In this document: in pieces, positions 49,440 to 58,493 of the stretch
How the letters are laid out: each line of letters opens with the position of its first letter
Numbering within the stretch: position 1 is the first letter of the stretch
From: Polynucleobacter hirudinilacicola
GTDB taxonomy: Bacteria > Pseudomonadota > Gammaproteobacteria > Burkholderiales > Burkholderiaceae
Direction of reading: 5' to 3'
DNA: 64,000 nucleotides
NCBI RefSeq assembly: GCF_002192535.1
Contig: NZ_NAIA01000003.1
Location: 873,201 to 937,200, forward strand
The notes under the pieces: model-generated
What the model saw: the letters and a program-made list of their open reading frames with translations, nothing else
Told to the model about the DNA's origin: nothing
Database searches by the model: none
Made by a program: the position numbers and the translations under genes

Positions 49440-51596
49440 TTAAGCTGTTTCGTCAGCCGCAGGAGCCGCTTCAGCAGCACCAGCTAAAGGAGCAATCGTG
49501 CCACCCTCATCTGCCATTGCGGCTTTAAGAGATAAACGCAAACGACCACGCTCATCAGCAGCAAGCAACTTCACGCGCACAACCTGACCTTCTTGCAAGT
49601 AATCTTTAACTTCTTTAACGCGCTCGTTAGAAATTTCAGAGATATGCAAGAGACCATCTTTACCTGGAAGAATATTTACTAAGGCGCCAAACTCAAGCAA
49701 TTTCACAACTGGGCCTTCGTAGATCTTGCCTACTTCAGCTTCTGCAGTGATGCCTTCGATGCGTGCTTTTGCTTCTGCCATGCCTTCAGCGCTGGTAGAG
49801 GCAATGGTTACTGTGCCGTCATCTTTGATATCAATGCTGCAACCAGTTTCTTTAGTCAAGGCCTGAATGGTTGCACCACCCTTACCAATCACTTCACGAA
49901 TCTTATCTGGATGAATCTTGAATGAGACCATGCGTGGAGCATGTGCTGACAGCTCTGTACGAACTGAACCCATGGCTTCTTGCATTTTGCTCAAGATATG
50001 CAAGCGACCTTCTTTTGCTTGTGCCAACGCAACTTGCATAATTTCTTTAGTAATACCTTGAACTTTGATGTCCATCTGGAGCGCAGTAATACCGTTTGCA
50101 GTACCCGCTACTTTGAAATCCATATCACCTAAGTGATCTTCGTCACCCAAGATATCGGTCAATACAGCAAAACGATTGCCATCGAGAATCAAGCCCATTG
50201 CTACACCAGCAACGTGAGCTTTTACTGGAACACCAGCATCCATCATTGCCAAACAGCCACCGCAAACGGAAGCCATGGATGATGAGCCATTGGACTCAGT
50301 GATTTCTGAAACAACACGAATGCTGTATGCAAAATCTTCTGGGCTTGGCAATACTGGAATCAATGCGCGCTTAGCCAAACGACCGTGACCAATTTCACGA
50401 CGCTTAGGGCTACCTACACGGCCAGTTTCGCCAGTAGCGAACGGAGGCATGTTGTAGTGGAACATGAAACGATCGCGGTATTCACCTTCGAGAGCATCAA
50501 TAATTTGCTCGTCACGGGCAGTTCCCAAGGTAGCTACTACCAATGCTTGTGTCTCACCACGGGTAAATAATGCAGAACCGTGTGTACGTGGCAATACGCC
50601 ATTACGAATTTCAATTGGACGAACAGTACGTGTATCACGGCCATCAATACGTGGCTCACCGTTCAGAATCTGGCTACGAACAATCTTCGCTTCGATTTCA
50701 AACATGATGTCACTCACAGCAACAGCATCAACGTCACCTTCTTCAGATAACTTCGCCAATACTTGTTTAGAGATTTCTTTCAGCTTATCTGAACGTGCGC
50801 CCTTTTGACGAATCTGATAAGCCTCACGCAATGGCGCTTCAGCCAATGCAGTGACCTTAGCAATAAATGGCTCATCTTTAGGGGCTGCAGTCCAATCCCA
50901 CTCTGGCTTACCAGCTTCACGCACTAAATCATTGATCGCGTTGATCGCAGTTTGCATTTGGTCGTGACCATAAACTACGGCACCCAACATGACATCTTCA
51001 GAGAGTTGATTTGCTTCGGACTCCACCATCAATACAGCAGCCTGTGTACCAGCAACGATCAAATCGAGTTCACTAGTAGCCTGCTCTGTACGAGTTGGGT
51101 TCAAAAGGTATTGGCCATTCGCGCAACCAACACGAGCTGCACCCACTGGGCCAGCAAAAGGAATGCCTGAAATTGCCAATGCTGCAGAAGCAGCGATCAA
51201 AGCAGGAATGTCAGCAGGCACATCTGGGTTGATGGACAACACATGCACCACCACCTGAACTTCGTTCAAGAAACCTTCTGGGAACAAAGGACGTAATGGA
51301 CGGTCGATCAAACGGGAGATCAAGGTCTCACCTTCTGATGGACGACCTTCACGGCGGAAGAAGCCACCAGGGATCTTGCCTGCTGCGTAAGTCTTTTCTA
51401 AATAATCTACTGTTAATGGGAAAAAGGATTGGCCTGGCTTTGCAGACTTAGAGGCAACTACTGTACCCATTACTACGGTGTCATCAACATTAACAATAAC
51501 GGCACCACCAGATTGGCGAGCAATCTCGCCTGTTTCCATTGTTACTTGATGATTACCCCATTGAAAACTCTTTACTGCTTTTTTAAACATAGTCAT
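49440..51596 (-). CDS. pnp: Pnp, polynucleotide phosphorylase
   Basis: 3'-5' phosphorolytic exoribonuclease and degradosome component, about 718 residues. Two RNase PH domains (the first with [20 protein letters not shown]; the second with [18 protein letters not shown]), then KH ([20 protein letters not shown]) and S1 ([15 protein letters not shown]) domains. Start at ATG 51596 because GGAGAAG lies six bases upstream; the open frame extends further without support. It follows rpsO across a 268-base region with several hairpins. Confidence 0.98.
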   Translation of the reverse strand: MTMFKKAVKSFQWGNHQVTMETGEIARQSGGAVIVNVDDTVVMGTVVASKSAKPGQSFFPLTVDYLEKTYAAGKIPGGFFRREGRPSEGETLISRLIDRPLRPLFPEGFLNEVQVVVHVLSINPDVPADIPALIAASAALAISGIPFAGPVGAARVGCANGQYLLNPTRTEQATSELDLIVAGTQAAVLMVESEANQLSEDVMLGAVVYGHDQMQTAINAINDLVREAGKPEWDWTAAPKDEPFIAKVTALAEAPLREAYQIRQKGARSDKLKEISKQVLAKLSEEGDVDAVAVSDIMFEIEAKIVRSQILNGEPRIDGRDTRTVRPIEIRNGVLPRTHGSALFTRGETQALVVATLGTARDEQIIDALEGEYRDRFMFHYNMPPFATGETGRVGSPKRREIGHGRLAKRALIPVLPSPEDFAYSIRVVSEITESNGSSSMASVCGGCLAMMDAGVPVKAHVAGVAMGLILDGNRFAVLTDILGDEDHLGDMDFKVAGTANGITALQMDIKVQGITKEIMQVALAQAKEGRLHILSKMQEAMGSVRTELSAHAPRMVSFKIHPDKIREVIGKGGATIQALTKETGCSIDIKDDGTVTIASTSAEGMAEAKARIEGITAEAEVGKIYEGPVVKLLEFGALVNILPGKDGLLHISEISNERVKEVKDYLQEGQVVRVKLLAADERGRLRLSLKAAMADEGGTIAPLAGAAEAAPAADETA

Positions 51597-51644
51597 TCTG
51601 ATCTTCTCCAAATTGTTCACGCAAAACTCACATGAGCATTGCGC

Positions 51645-51674
51645 TTGTCGTGGGATAAAGCAGTGTCACGACAA
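51645..51674 (-). promoter_or_regulatory. pnp leader hairpin, proximal
   Basis: Perfect 8-bp inverted repeat TTGTCGTG (51645-51652) / CACGACAA (51667-51674) with a 14-base loop, about 50 bases upstream of the pnp start. With the distal hairpin it resembles the double-stranded pnp leader of E. coli, which RNase III cuts and PNPase then uses for autoregulation. The structure is seen; the role is inferred. Confidence 0.5.
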
Positions 51675-51698
51675 CACTGGAGCGATTTAAGGTCACAA

Positions 51699-51760
51699 GG
51701 GATGCCATTCCAAGGAGACTCTGATCGATATTCAGAAACTCATTGGAATGACACGATCCC
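51699..51760 (-). promoter_or_regulatory. pnp leader hairpin, distal, long imperfect stem
   Basis: Arms at 51699-51713 and 51743-51760 pair as GGGAT/ATCCC, then (after a three-base bulge) GTCATTCCAA/TTGGAATGGC, and an inner TCTGA/TCAGA stem around ATATCGA. The total is about 20 pairs on the minus-strand transcript. This is a good candidate RNase III substrate for feedback control of pnp. Confidence 0.5.
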
Positions 51761-51785
51761 CTACACAAATGAACTTGAAGCGCCC

Positions 51786-51847
51786 AAAAAACATGCCATC
51801 TGCTTAAGACTGAATCTGGAAAGAAACAACCCTAAGAAAGATGGCAT
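51786..51847 (-). terminator. rpsO terminator (probably leaky)
   Basis: ATGCCATCT (51793-51801) and AGATGGCAT (51839-51847) form a perfect 9-bp stem, extended by an inner CTTA/TAAG stem, and on the minus strand are followed by G and six T (51786-51791). It lies 17 bases after the rpsO stop. The long loop suggests partial termination with read-through into pnp. Confidence 0.6.
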
Positions 51848-51863
51848 TGCATACCGATAAGAA

Positions 51864-52133
51864 TTACTTACGGAGACCTAATTTGTCGATCAATGCGCGA
51901 TAGCGATCCAAATCTTTACCCTTGAGATAATCCAAGAGGCGACGGCGACGTGAAACCATCTTCAACAAACCACGACGGCTGTGATGATCTTTAGCGTTAG
52001 CCTTGAAATGGGGGGTTAATTCATTGATGCGGGCTGTTAGCAATGAAACTTGAACTTCAGGGCTACCCGTATCGTTTGCGCTGCGCGCGTTTTCTTTGAC
52101 GATTTCCGCCGTCTTAATATCAGCAACTGCCAT
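51864..52133 (-). CDS. rpsO: RpsO, 30S ribosomal protein S15
   Basis: Primary 16S-binding protein of the central domain, 89 residues, exact family length. The conserved rRNA-contacting segment [22 protein letters not shown] and the end [14 protein letters not shown] are present. The rpsO-pnp pairing is conserved across proteobacteria. Expression probably starts at the extended -10 promoter near 52236-52244; the ~95-base leader may support S15 autoregulation. Confidence 0.98.
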   Translation of the reverse strand: MAVADIKTAEIVKENARSANDTGSPEVQVSLLTARINELTPHFKANAKDHHSRRGLLKMVSRRRRLLDYLKGKDLDRYRALIDKLGLRK

Positions 52134-52235
52134 TTTTAATACTCCTTACTTGCGAACACTTGAGCTTTCACCCAATTTGTGTCGTGCGTTATTAACAAAA
52201 TAAAACAAAAAAGCTTTACAAATCAAAGCCCTCGA

Positions 52236-52244
52236 ATTGTAGCA
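52236..52244 (-). promoter_or_regulatory. Extended -10 promoter of rpsO
   Basis: TGCTACAAT on the minus strand is an extended -10 element (TGn plus TACAAT). The -35 region is weak, as expected for this class. Transcription would start near 52229, leaving about 95 bases of leader before rpsO. Confidence 0.5.
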
Positions 52245-52419
52245 GATCCCCTGATATTGTTAGAAATGATGCCTTCTCCAATGGGCACAATTCTGGTCAA
52301 TATTCGACATAAAGCCAATTAACGCCTCTAAAAATACATGCTAAATTACTTAAAAATCAGCAATTTAGACCCTCGTACAGTATTCTGAACCCCTTATTGA
52401 GCAAAATGAGTCAAATACC
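52245..52419. other. Divergent intergenic region, rest of the 286-base rpsO/DUF3302 gap
   Basis: This AT-rich region between the rpsO promoter and the plus-strand DUF3302 gene must hold the promoter of the export operon. I see no convincing -35/-10 pair, repeat or hairpin in it. Confidence 0.4.
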
Positions 52420-52806
52420 ATGAAAAAGACCCCACTCATTGCATTTCTAACGCCGTTATTACTCATACCGTCCTTGGCAAATGCCTCATTTTTACCCCCA
52501 GATCTGATTGATGGATTTGCCAACATCATCTCTTGGGTGGTTTTAATAGTGATGCCGATCGGCTTTATAGCGGGGTTTTGGTACGTTCATATTCTCCCAG
52601 ATACGATTGCCAAACGTAGGGAGCACCCCCAACGGGACGCCATTCATGCACTCTGCATTCTTTCCCTCTTTGTTGGAGGTTTGCTGTGGCCCTTTGCCTA
52701 CCTTTGGGCCTATACCCGCCCGACCATGTACAAGCTCGCCTATGGAACTGATAAATACAAGCCTATAGATAAAGAGCTAGAAGCAGAACAGGCTGAGGTG
52801 AAATAA
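52420..52806 (+). CDS. DUF3302 inner-membrane protein (YiaW/YibI-like)
   Basis: A 128-residue protein with a signal-like N-terminus (MKKTPLIAFLTPLLLIPSL...NA), a membrane span at about 37-57, the family phrase GFWYVHILPDTIAKRREHPQ, and a second span at about 73-93. The C-terminal tail is acidic. E. coli has the same pairing of a DUF3302 protein with an HlyD-like adaptor (YiaW/YiaV, YibI/YibH). Function unknown; context suggests a partner in an export system. Two bases separate it from the adaptor gene. Confidence 0.85.
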   Translation: MKKTPLIAFLTPLLLIPSLANASFLPPDLIDGFANIISWVVLIVMPIGFIAGFWYVHILPDTIAKRREHPQRDAIHALCILSLFVGGLLWPFAYLWAYTRPTMYKLAYGTDKYKPIDKELEAEQAEVK

Positions 52807-52808
52807 GC

Positions 52809-53765
52809 ATGGAAGCGCTGATTCTTGGCATTTATGCCGGCATTGTTTGGTTAATCTTTTTTAAATACAAACTACTGCCTTGGAATACCGTAGCAAAAGT
52901 CATTGTTTTCACAATTCCCGTTGTTGGGATGATCACTCTCATATTGCTACTCAACATCTTCTCACCCTCCTCTAGCAATGTCGTGGTTGTCAGAAACTCC
53001 GTGGGTATTGTGAGCCAGGTAAAGGGTCGCGTTACTGATGTGCCCGTGACAGTAAATCAACGCGTCAAAAAAGGCGATGCTCTCTTTAAGATTGACCCTA
53101 CTCAATATCAAGCTTCAGTTAATGCGCTCAAAGCCAAACTCAAACTCGCTAAATTGCGAGTCAAAGAGAATGAAGCGTTGGTGAAAAGTGGTTCAGGCAA
53201 TCGCTTTGATTTAGAAAAGGCTGAGACAGATCTGGCCGAACTCAGTGAGCAAACAATTAATGCTGAATATGACCTTGAGCAAACCGTTGTCCGAGCGCCG
53301 AGTGATGGCACGGTAGTAAACGTGCAATTGCGCCCTGGTGCTTTTGTGGCAGCCTTTCCGATCGCATCAGTGATGACCTTCATGGAAGATACTCCGCAAA
53401 TCTATGCCCTGTTTAATCAGAATGAGTTGCATCAAATTGAAGTGGGTAATGAAGCCGAGTTTTATATTCCTAGCTTTCCAGGAAAAATCCTGAAGGCACG
53501 GGTGGAATCAATCATCCTCGCTGAAGGTCAAGGCCAAATCGGCGTCAGCGGTAATCTACCGACCACTGGCTTGCGAGAAATTCCGGTAAATCGTTTTGCA
53601 GTCAAATTACAAATGGATGATCGTCATGCAGAGCTCTTGCTACCTGCTGGTGCCGTTGGAGATGGCGCGGTCTATACCGATCATCTTGCATTCTTGCACA
53701 TCATTCGCAAAGTGATGTTGCGCATCAGCACTAAGCTCAATTACATCATTCCGAAATTGCATTAG
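52809..53765 (+). CDS. HlyD-family periplasmic adaptor (YiaV/YibH-like)
   Basis: A 318-residue membrane fusion protein with two N-terminal membrane spans (about 3-20 and 28-50), a lipoyl-like half motif at SQVKGRVTDVPVTVNQRVKKGD, a short coiled-coil hairpin (about 97-150) and the second half motif TVVRAPSDGTVVNVQLRPG. A beta-barrel domain follows. It would link an inner-membrane component to the outer-membrane channel encoded eight bases downstream. Substrate unknown. Confidence 0.9.
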   Translation: MEALILGIYAGIVWLIFFKYKLLPWNTVAKVIVFTIPVVGMITLILLLNIFSPSSSNVVVVRNSVGIVSQVKGRVTDVPVTVNQRVKKGDALFKIDPTQYQASVNALKAKLKLAKLRVKENEALVKSGSGNRFDLEKAETDLAELSEQTINAEYDLEQTVVRAPSDGTVVNVQLRPGAFVAAFPIASVMTFMEDTPQIYALFNQNELHQIEVGNEAEFYIPSFPGKILKARVESIILAEGQGQIGVSGNLPTTGLREIPVNRFAVKLQMDDRHAELLLPAGAVGDGAVYTDHLAFLHIIRKVMLRISTKLNYIIPKLH

Positions 53766-53773
53766 TAATAGAG

Positions 53774-55177
53774 ATGCATAAACGACAGCTGAACTCATGT
53801 CATAAAGCCGTGCTCTATTCGCTAGGGGTGGTGACCTTGAGCGCCTGCACTATTAGCCCATTAAAGAACAATCGAGAACTAGTCGATCAATCACTGCCTA
53901 ATGCAAGTATCCCAACACAATTTCAAACAAGTAATGCCACCAACCAAAATACTTTGAAGGTGGATGATGCATGGTTAAAGCAATTTAATGATGGTGAGCT
54001 AAATGCCCTAGTGACCGAAGCATTACAAAATAACCCGAGTATTCGCATTATTGCAGCCCGCAGGACTCAGTCTGAAGCCTTAATTAATGCTGCGGGTGGC
54101 TCACAATACCCAGGTATTAATGCGATTGGTAATACCGGCAGTAAAGTTGGCTCAAGTGGAACTGGATTAACCGGTTTTTATATTGGCGCCGGTTGGGAGC
54201 TTGATCTATGGGGTCGTGTTCGCACATCGATTGCGGGTGCTGAACAAAACTCCAAAGCCATCAATGCCGATCAAGATGCCGCTCGCCTTTCATTGATTGC
54301 AACCTTAGCCAAATCCGTTTGGCTTGCGCGTAGCTTACAAGAGCAAGCGCAATTAGCCAAAGACAATGCTGATGCCTCACAAAAAATCGCGGACTTGATG
54401 CAAGTACGAGAAAACATTGGTGCTTCTTCTGCTAATGATGTAGCTAGTGCAAAAATTAGCGCCGCTCAAGCACAAGAAGTTGCGCTTAATAGCGCCTTAG
54501 CACGTGATCAAGCACTGCGTGCTGTTGAAACCTTAGTTGGGCGATACCCAAAAGCTGAGCCCCTGAAAACCACAGCGCTGCCAGCCCTTCCCCAACCTAT
54601 TGCTCCTGGCTTACCAGCGGACTTATTAGAACGCAGGCCTGATTTGATTGCTGCTGAAGCACGCGTTAATAGCGCCTTCTATCTTGCCGATGAGAAAAGG
54701 CTAGCAAGACTTCCCAAAATCAGTTTGACAGCTGGTTATGGTTATATCAATAGCCAAATTTTTACCTTAGTCAACGGTGCAAGCACTAGCTTTGGGGTTG
54801 GTGCTAATGTTGCGCTTCCCTTATTTCAAGGCGGTGCTATTGAAGCACAAATTGCCTACCAAAACGCAGAGGCGCAAGCTGCGCTTGCCAACTATGGCAA
54901 AGTAGTTCTATCAGCGTTTAATGATGTAGAGAATGCATTAAATGGTGAAGCAACCTGGCGTGAGCGCAATACTCAGCTACAAATACAACTAGACCAACAA
55001 AAGCGCGTCATGAAAAGCACTGAGTCTGAGTTTCAGATTGGTAAAGTAGACCAACGCCAAATTCAGCAACAGCGCATTAAAACTAACACCACTGATATAA
55101 GCTGGCGCCAAGGTCAAGTTGACGCTCTAGCCCAACGTATAAACCTCTATCTAGCCTTAGGTGGCTCAGCAGACTAA
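53774..55177 (+). CDS. TolC-family outer-membrane efflux lipoprotein (NodT-like)
   Basis: A 467-residue channel subunit with a lipobox TLSAC (lipidated Cys about residue 25). Two outer-membrane efflux repeats are seen, with typical phrases IRIIAARRTQSEALINAAGG, AGWELDLWGRVR, LPADLLERRPDLIAAEARV and GANVALPLFQGGAIEAQI. It completes the HlyD-type system and might also serve the RND pump at 20291. The next gene's frame begins before this stop, but its likely start is 28 bases after it. Confidence 0.92.
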   Translation: MHKRQLNSCHKAVLYSLGVVTLSACTISPLKNNRELVDQSLPNASIPTQFQTSNATNQNTLKVDDAWLKQFNDGELNALVTEALQNNPSIRIIAARRTQSEALINAAGGSQYPGINAIGNTGSKVGSSGTGLTGFYIGAGWELDLWGRVRTSIAGAEQNSKAINADQDAARLSLIATLAKSVWLARSLQEQAQLAKDNADASQKIADLMQVRENIGASSANDVASAKISAAQAQEVALNSALARDQALRAVETLVGRYPKAEPLKTTALPALPQPIAPGLPADLLERRPDLIAAEARVNSAFYLADEKRLARLPKISLTAGYGYINSQIFTLVNGASTSFGVGANVALPLFQGGAIEAQIAYQNAEAQAALANYGKVVLSAFNDVENALNGEATWRERNTQLQIQLDQQKRVMKSTESEFQIGKVDQRQIQQQRIKTNTTDISWRQGQVDALAQRINLYLALGGSAD

Positions 55178-55205
55178 GTTCCATCTACATAATCTATCGA
55201 CCACT

Positions 55206-55796
55206 ATGAAAATAATCTTCTCTTTTCTTTTTATCGGCAGTATATTCTTCTTGCCGGCACACTCTTATGCACAATTATCAAATCCGTTTGGCTCAAGTAA
55301 AACAGTTGCCCAGCAAAAAGAAGACATTCTCAAAAAGAATGATGAAATCCTAAAGCATCTCTATCAGGTACAGCCAAAGGCAAAAGACCTCATTGATAAA
55401 TCGATTGGGTATGCCACCTTTAGTAACTTCGGCATGAAAATTTTAATTGCTGGTGGCGGCACGGGCACTGGTGTAGTGATCAACAAATTATCTAAGAAAC
55501 CAGTCTACATGGATATGGCAGAGGTGCAGGCAGGACTTGGTCTGGGCATTAAATCATTTCAAAATATTTTTATATTCCAAACCGAAGCTGCGCTCAATAG
55601 CTTTGTCAACTCTGGATGGACTTTTGGTGGACAGGTCACTGCAGCGGCTAAATACGACAAGGATGGCGCTTCTTACCAAGATGCCTCCGTTGTTGCTCCT
55701 GGAGTGCTGATGTACCAATTAACAGACACAGGGCTTGCCGCTGAAATCACCGGCAAAGGAACTAAATACTACAAAGACTCCGACTTAAACAAGTGA
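55206..55796 (+). CDS. YSC84-related / SYLF-domain lipid-binding secreted protein
   Basis: A 196-residue protein with a signal peptide (MKIIFSFLFIGSIFFLPAHS, cleaved near YAQ). Core phrases are SIGYATFSNFGMKILIAGGG, AEVQAGLGLGIKSFQNIFIF and the C-terminal LTDTGLAAEITGKGTKYYKD, which fit the YSC84-related/SYLF family implicated in lipid binding. I start at 55206 to give a proper signal peptide rather than the earlier in-frame start inside the efflux gene. Role unknown; it may share the upstream operon. Confidence 0.8.
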   Translation: MKIIFSFLFIGSIFFLPAHSYAQLSNPFGSSKTVAQQKEDILKKNDEILKHLYQVQPKAKDLIDKSIGYATFSNFGMKILIAGGGTGTGVVINKLSKKPVYMDMAEVQAGLGLGIKSFQNIFIFQTEAALNSFVNSGWTFGGQVTAAAKYDKDGASYQDASVVAPGVLMYQLTDTGLAAEITGKGTKYYKDSDLNK

Positions 55797-55801
55797 AAAT
55801 C

Positions 55802-55818
55802 TTTGTAGTGCCTACAAA
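55802..55818. terminator. Small hairpin between convergent SYLF and leuA genes
   Basis: TTTGTAG (55802-55808) and CTACAAA (55812-55818) form a 7-bp stem with a TGC loop, in the 38-base convergent gap. Flanking T and A runs are modest, so termination activity is uncertain. Confidence 0.35.
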
Positions 55819-55834
55819 AAACTGAAGGTATCAC

Positions 55835-57382
55835 TTAAGGGGCCATCTGGGCGTTGAGCTTTGCCTGACTTGGATCATGCAATTTGTTCAAGGCAGATAA
55901 ATACGCCTTGGCAGAGGCAGCAATAATATCTGGATCAGTGCCAACGCCATTCACAATCCGACCGCCCTTAGCTAATCGCACAGTCACTTCACCCTGCGAT
56001 TGAGTCCCTGAGGTAATCGCATTGACTGAATACAGTAATTGCTCTGCCCCGCTCTTAGCAATTTCTTCAATCGCATTCAAGCTAGCATCTACTGGGCCAT
56101 TGCCTTCAGCCTCAGAACTTACTTCCTTCTCGCCCATGCGGAAGGTAACGCGTGATTTAGGACGCTCACCCGTTTCAGAATGCTGGCTCAAAGAGATGAA
56201 GTGATAATGCTCACCCTCCTCTGCAGCAGCAGAATCTGACATGATGGCAATGATGTCTTCATCAAAGATTTCTGCTTTTTGATCAGCTAAAGCTTTAAAT
56301 CTTGCAAAAGCCTCATTTAAATCTGCTTCGGCTTCAACGGTAATGCCTAATTCTTGCAAACGCTGTTTAAACGCATTGCGGCCAGATAATTTACCCAAGA
56401 CGATCTTATTAGTAGACCAGCCCACATCTTCAGCGCGCATGATTTCATAAGTTTCACGGTTCTTCAAAATACCATCTTGGTGAATGCCTGATGCATGAGC
56501 AAAGGCATTTGCACCTACTACCGCCTTATTGGGCTGCACTACAAAGCCAGTGATTTGAGAGACCAACTTCGATGCTGGAACAATTTGGCTGGCATCAATG
56601 CCGCAGACCATATCAAAATAATCTTTACGAGTACGCAAAGACATCACAATTTCTTCTAATGCAGTATTGCCAGCACGCTCGCCCAAGCCGTTAATGGTGC
56701 ACTCAATCTGACGCGCTCCACCAATCTTCACGCCAGCCAAGGAATTAGCAACCGCCATACCCAAGTCGTTATGGCAATGCACAGACCACACGGCCTTATC
56801 TGAATTCGGTACCCGTGTACGCAAGGCTTTAATGAATTCACCATACAACTCAGGAGTCGCATAACCTACGGTATCGGGAATATTGATAGTAGTGGCACCC
56901 TCTTTAATCACTGCCTCAACTACTCTAGATAAGAAATCGATTTCTGAGCGATAGCCATCCTCTGCTGAGAACTCAATATCTTCAGCCAAGTTTCTAGCAA
57001 AGCGAATCGAACGTTTGGCTTGCTCCAATACTTCTTCTGGAGACATACGTAATTTAACAGCCATATGCAAAGGACTTGTCGCCAAGAATGCATGAATGCG
57101 TTTTGCTTTAGCGGCTTTTAAGGCATCAGAGGCGCGAGTAATGTCTTTATCATTTGCTCTGGCCAATGAACACACAATAGAATCTTTAATCGCAGCAGCC
57201 ACTGCTGAGATTGCCTGAAAGTCACCTTCGGAGCTCGCGGCAAAGCCTGCTTCGATCACATCGACTTTGAGACGCTCTAATTGACGAGCAATACGGACTT
57301 TTTCATCCTTGGTCATAGAAGCCCCAGGGGATTGCTCGCCGTCACGCAAGGTGGTGTCAAAAATGATTACTTTATCGCTCAT
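55835..57382 (-). CDS. leuA: LeuA, 2-isopropylmalate synthase
   Basis: Condenses acetyl-CoA with 2-oxoisovalerate, the committed step of leucine synthesis. The catalytic barrel begins [18 protein letters not shown]; metal-binding histidines lie in [16 protein letters not shown]; the C-terminal regulatory domain for leucine feedback follows to residue ~515. Start at ATG 57382 with GGAG about eight bases upstream, rather than the GTG one codon earlier. Downstream of ilvBNC-psd-pssA and directly preceded by a leucine-rich leader ORF and terminator, so attenuation by leucine supply is likely. Confidence 0.97.
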   Translation of the reverse strand: MSDKVIIFDTTLRDGEQSPGASMTKDEKVRIARQLERLKVDVIEAGFAASSEGDFQAISAVAAAIKDSIVCSLARANDKDITRASDALKAAKAKRIHAFLATSPLHMAVKLRMSPEEVLEQAKRSIRFARNLAEDIEFSAEDGYRSEIDFLSRVVEAVIKEGATTINIPDTVGYATPELYGEFIKALRTRVPNSDKAVWSVHCHNDLGMAVANSLAGVKIGGARQIECTINGLGERAGNTALEEIVMSLRTRKDYFDMVCGIDASQIVPASKLVSQITGFVVQPNKAVVGANAFAHASGIHQDGILKNRETYEIMRAEDVGWSTNKIVLGKLSGRNAFKQRLQELGITVEAEADLNEAFARFKALADQKAEIFDEDIIAIMSDSAAAEEGEHYHFISLSQHSETGERPKSRVTFRMGEKEVSSEAEGNGPVDASLNAIEEIAKSGAEQLLYSVNAITSGTQSQGEVTVRLAKGGRIVNGVGTDPDIIAASAKAYLSALNKLHDPSQAKLNAQMAP

Positions 57383-57434
57383 CACTACTCTCCGGTTTTG
57401 AACTCTTTATTAACAATGACTCAATTTGAAGCTT

Positions 57435-57465
57435 AAAAACAAAAACCCCAGCAATTAGCTGGGGC
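57435..57465 (-). terminator. leuA attenuator terminator
   Basis: On the minus strand GCCCCAGC-TAATT-GCTGGGG followed by TTTTTGTTTTT. The 7-bp stem is at 57446-57452 and 57458-57464. The 5' arm (57457-57465) can instead pair with AGCTTGGGGC (57519-57528) inside the leader ORF with a single bulged T, forming an antiterminator. It lies 53 bases upstream of leuA. Confidence 0.8.
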
Positions 57466-57505
57466 TGGTATGTGGTGGTTAATGGATTATTTTGATCTCA
57501 TCAAC

Positions 57506-57580
57506 TCAGGCCTTACCCGCCCCAAGCTTTAGGCTTAGTGCTAGTAGAAGGAGGCTGCTTAAAGACAAATTCATCAACAT
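57506..57580 (-). CDS. leuL: LeuL-type leucine leader peptide
   Basis: A 24-codon ORF that starts MLMNLSLSS, continues LLLLALSLKL and ends GAGKA. Ten of 24 codons are leucine (TTG, TTG, TTA, CTC, CTT, CTA, CTA, CTA, CTA, CTT), with six of eight successive codons from position 10 to 17 being Leu. The stop codon lies about 40 bases before the terminator hairpin. This is the classical arrangement of an amino-acid attenuator in which ribosome stalling on Leu codons frees the antiterminator arm. The leader starts 28 bases after the pssA stop, with no strong ribosome site. It is too short for usual gene callers. Confidence 0.78.
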   Translation of the reverse strand: MLMNLSLSSLLLLALSLKLGAGKA

Positions 57581-57608
57581 GGGTTAAATATACCCGAAAA
57601 TTCTAAAA

Positions 57609-58469
57609 TTAGCTAAAACGTTTGCCGCTAAGCCGTTCCCAGGCCCAAATGACATAGCCAGATATGGAATAAACCACAAATACGCCAAACAAGGTCAAAG
57701 GCGGATTGGAGGAAATCAAAACGAAGGTCAGAATCATGATGACCATCACGCCAAAAGGCACGCGATAGCGTACATCAAGGGCTTTACCACTATAAAAACG
57801 GGCATTTGAGACCATGGTCAAGCCAGCGTAGACGGCAATAAAGAAGGTTACCCACGGAATTAAGGTATCGCGCACTGGAATCTTATTATCGTCAGCCAAC
57901 CAGATAAATCCTGCCATCAGCGCACCAGCTGCTGGGCTTGGCAAACCTTGGAAGAACTTCTTATCAACAACACCAGTGTTCACATTAAAACGGGCTAAGC
58001 GCAAAGCAGCGCCAGCACAATAGGTAAAGGCAGCCAACCAGCCCCACTTACCCAAATCCTTTAAAGCCCACTCGTATGCAACTAGTGCAGGAGCAACGCC
58101 AAATGAAACCATGTCAGCGAGAGAATCATATTGCTCACCAAAAGCACTTTGCGTATTTGTCATACGAGCCACACGACCATCCATGCCGTCTAAAACCAGG
58201 GAGGCAAAAATAGCGATTGCTGCCATTTCAAACTGGTGATTCATCGCATTCACAATCGCAAAGAAGCCACAAAATAAAGCTGCTGTAGTAAATGCGTTGG
58301 GAAGTAAATAAATTCCCTTGCTGCGTAAGCGTGGTTTTTGAGGATGTAACTCTTCTACCTCGAAATCAAGACCATCATCCAATTCTTCAGCCCACTTCTC
58401 ATCTGCACCCGTTCGTTTGTGCGAGAGGCGACTGCGATCAATGCGGCCACGACGGCGAAATGTAGTCAA
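57609..58469 (-). CDS. pssA: PssA, CDP-diacylglycerol-serine O-phosphatidyltransferase
   Basis: Makes phosphatidylserine, precursor of phosphatidylethanolamine. The CDP-alcohol phosphatidyltransferase motif is LDGMDGRVARMTNTQSAFGEQYDSLADMVSFG with aspartates correctly spaced (about residues 93-124). Several membrane spans follow. The frame opens with TTG at 58469; no in-frame ATG exists before the catalytic region, and the psd stop is in the same frame 24 bases upstream. The first ~50 residues are hydrophilic and variable. Same operon as psd, its metabolic partner. Confidence 0.94.
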   Translation of the reverse strand: MTTFRRRGRIDRSRLSHKRTGADEKWAEELDDGLDFEVEELHPQKPRLRSKGIYLLPNAFTTAALFCGFFAIVNAMNHQFEMAAIAIFASLVLDGMDGRVARMTNTQSAFGEQYDSLADMVSFGVAPALVAYEWALKDLGKWGWLAAFTYCAGAALRLARFNVNTGVVDKKFFQGLPSPAAGALMAGFIWLADDNKIPVRDTLIPWVTFFIAVYAGLTMVSNARFYSGKALDVRYRVPFGVMVIMILTFVLISSNPPLTLFGVFVVYSISGYVIWAWERLSGKRFS

Positions 58470-58493
58470 AGAAAGTCCAGTATTGAGTTGTAA

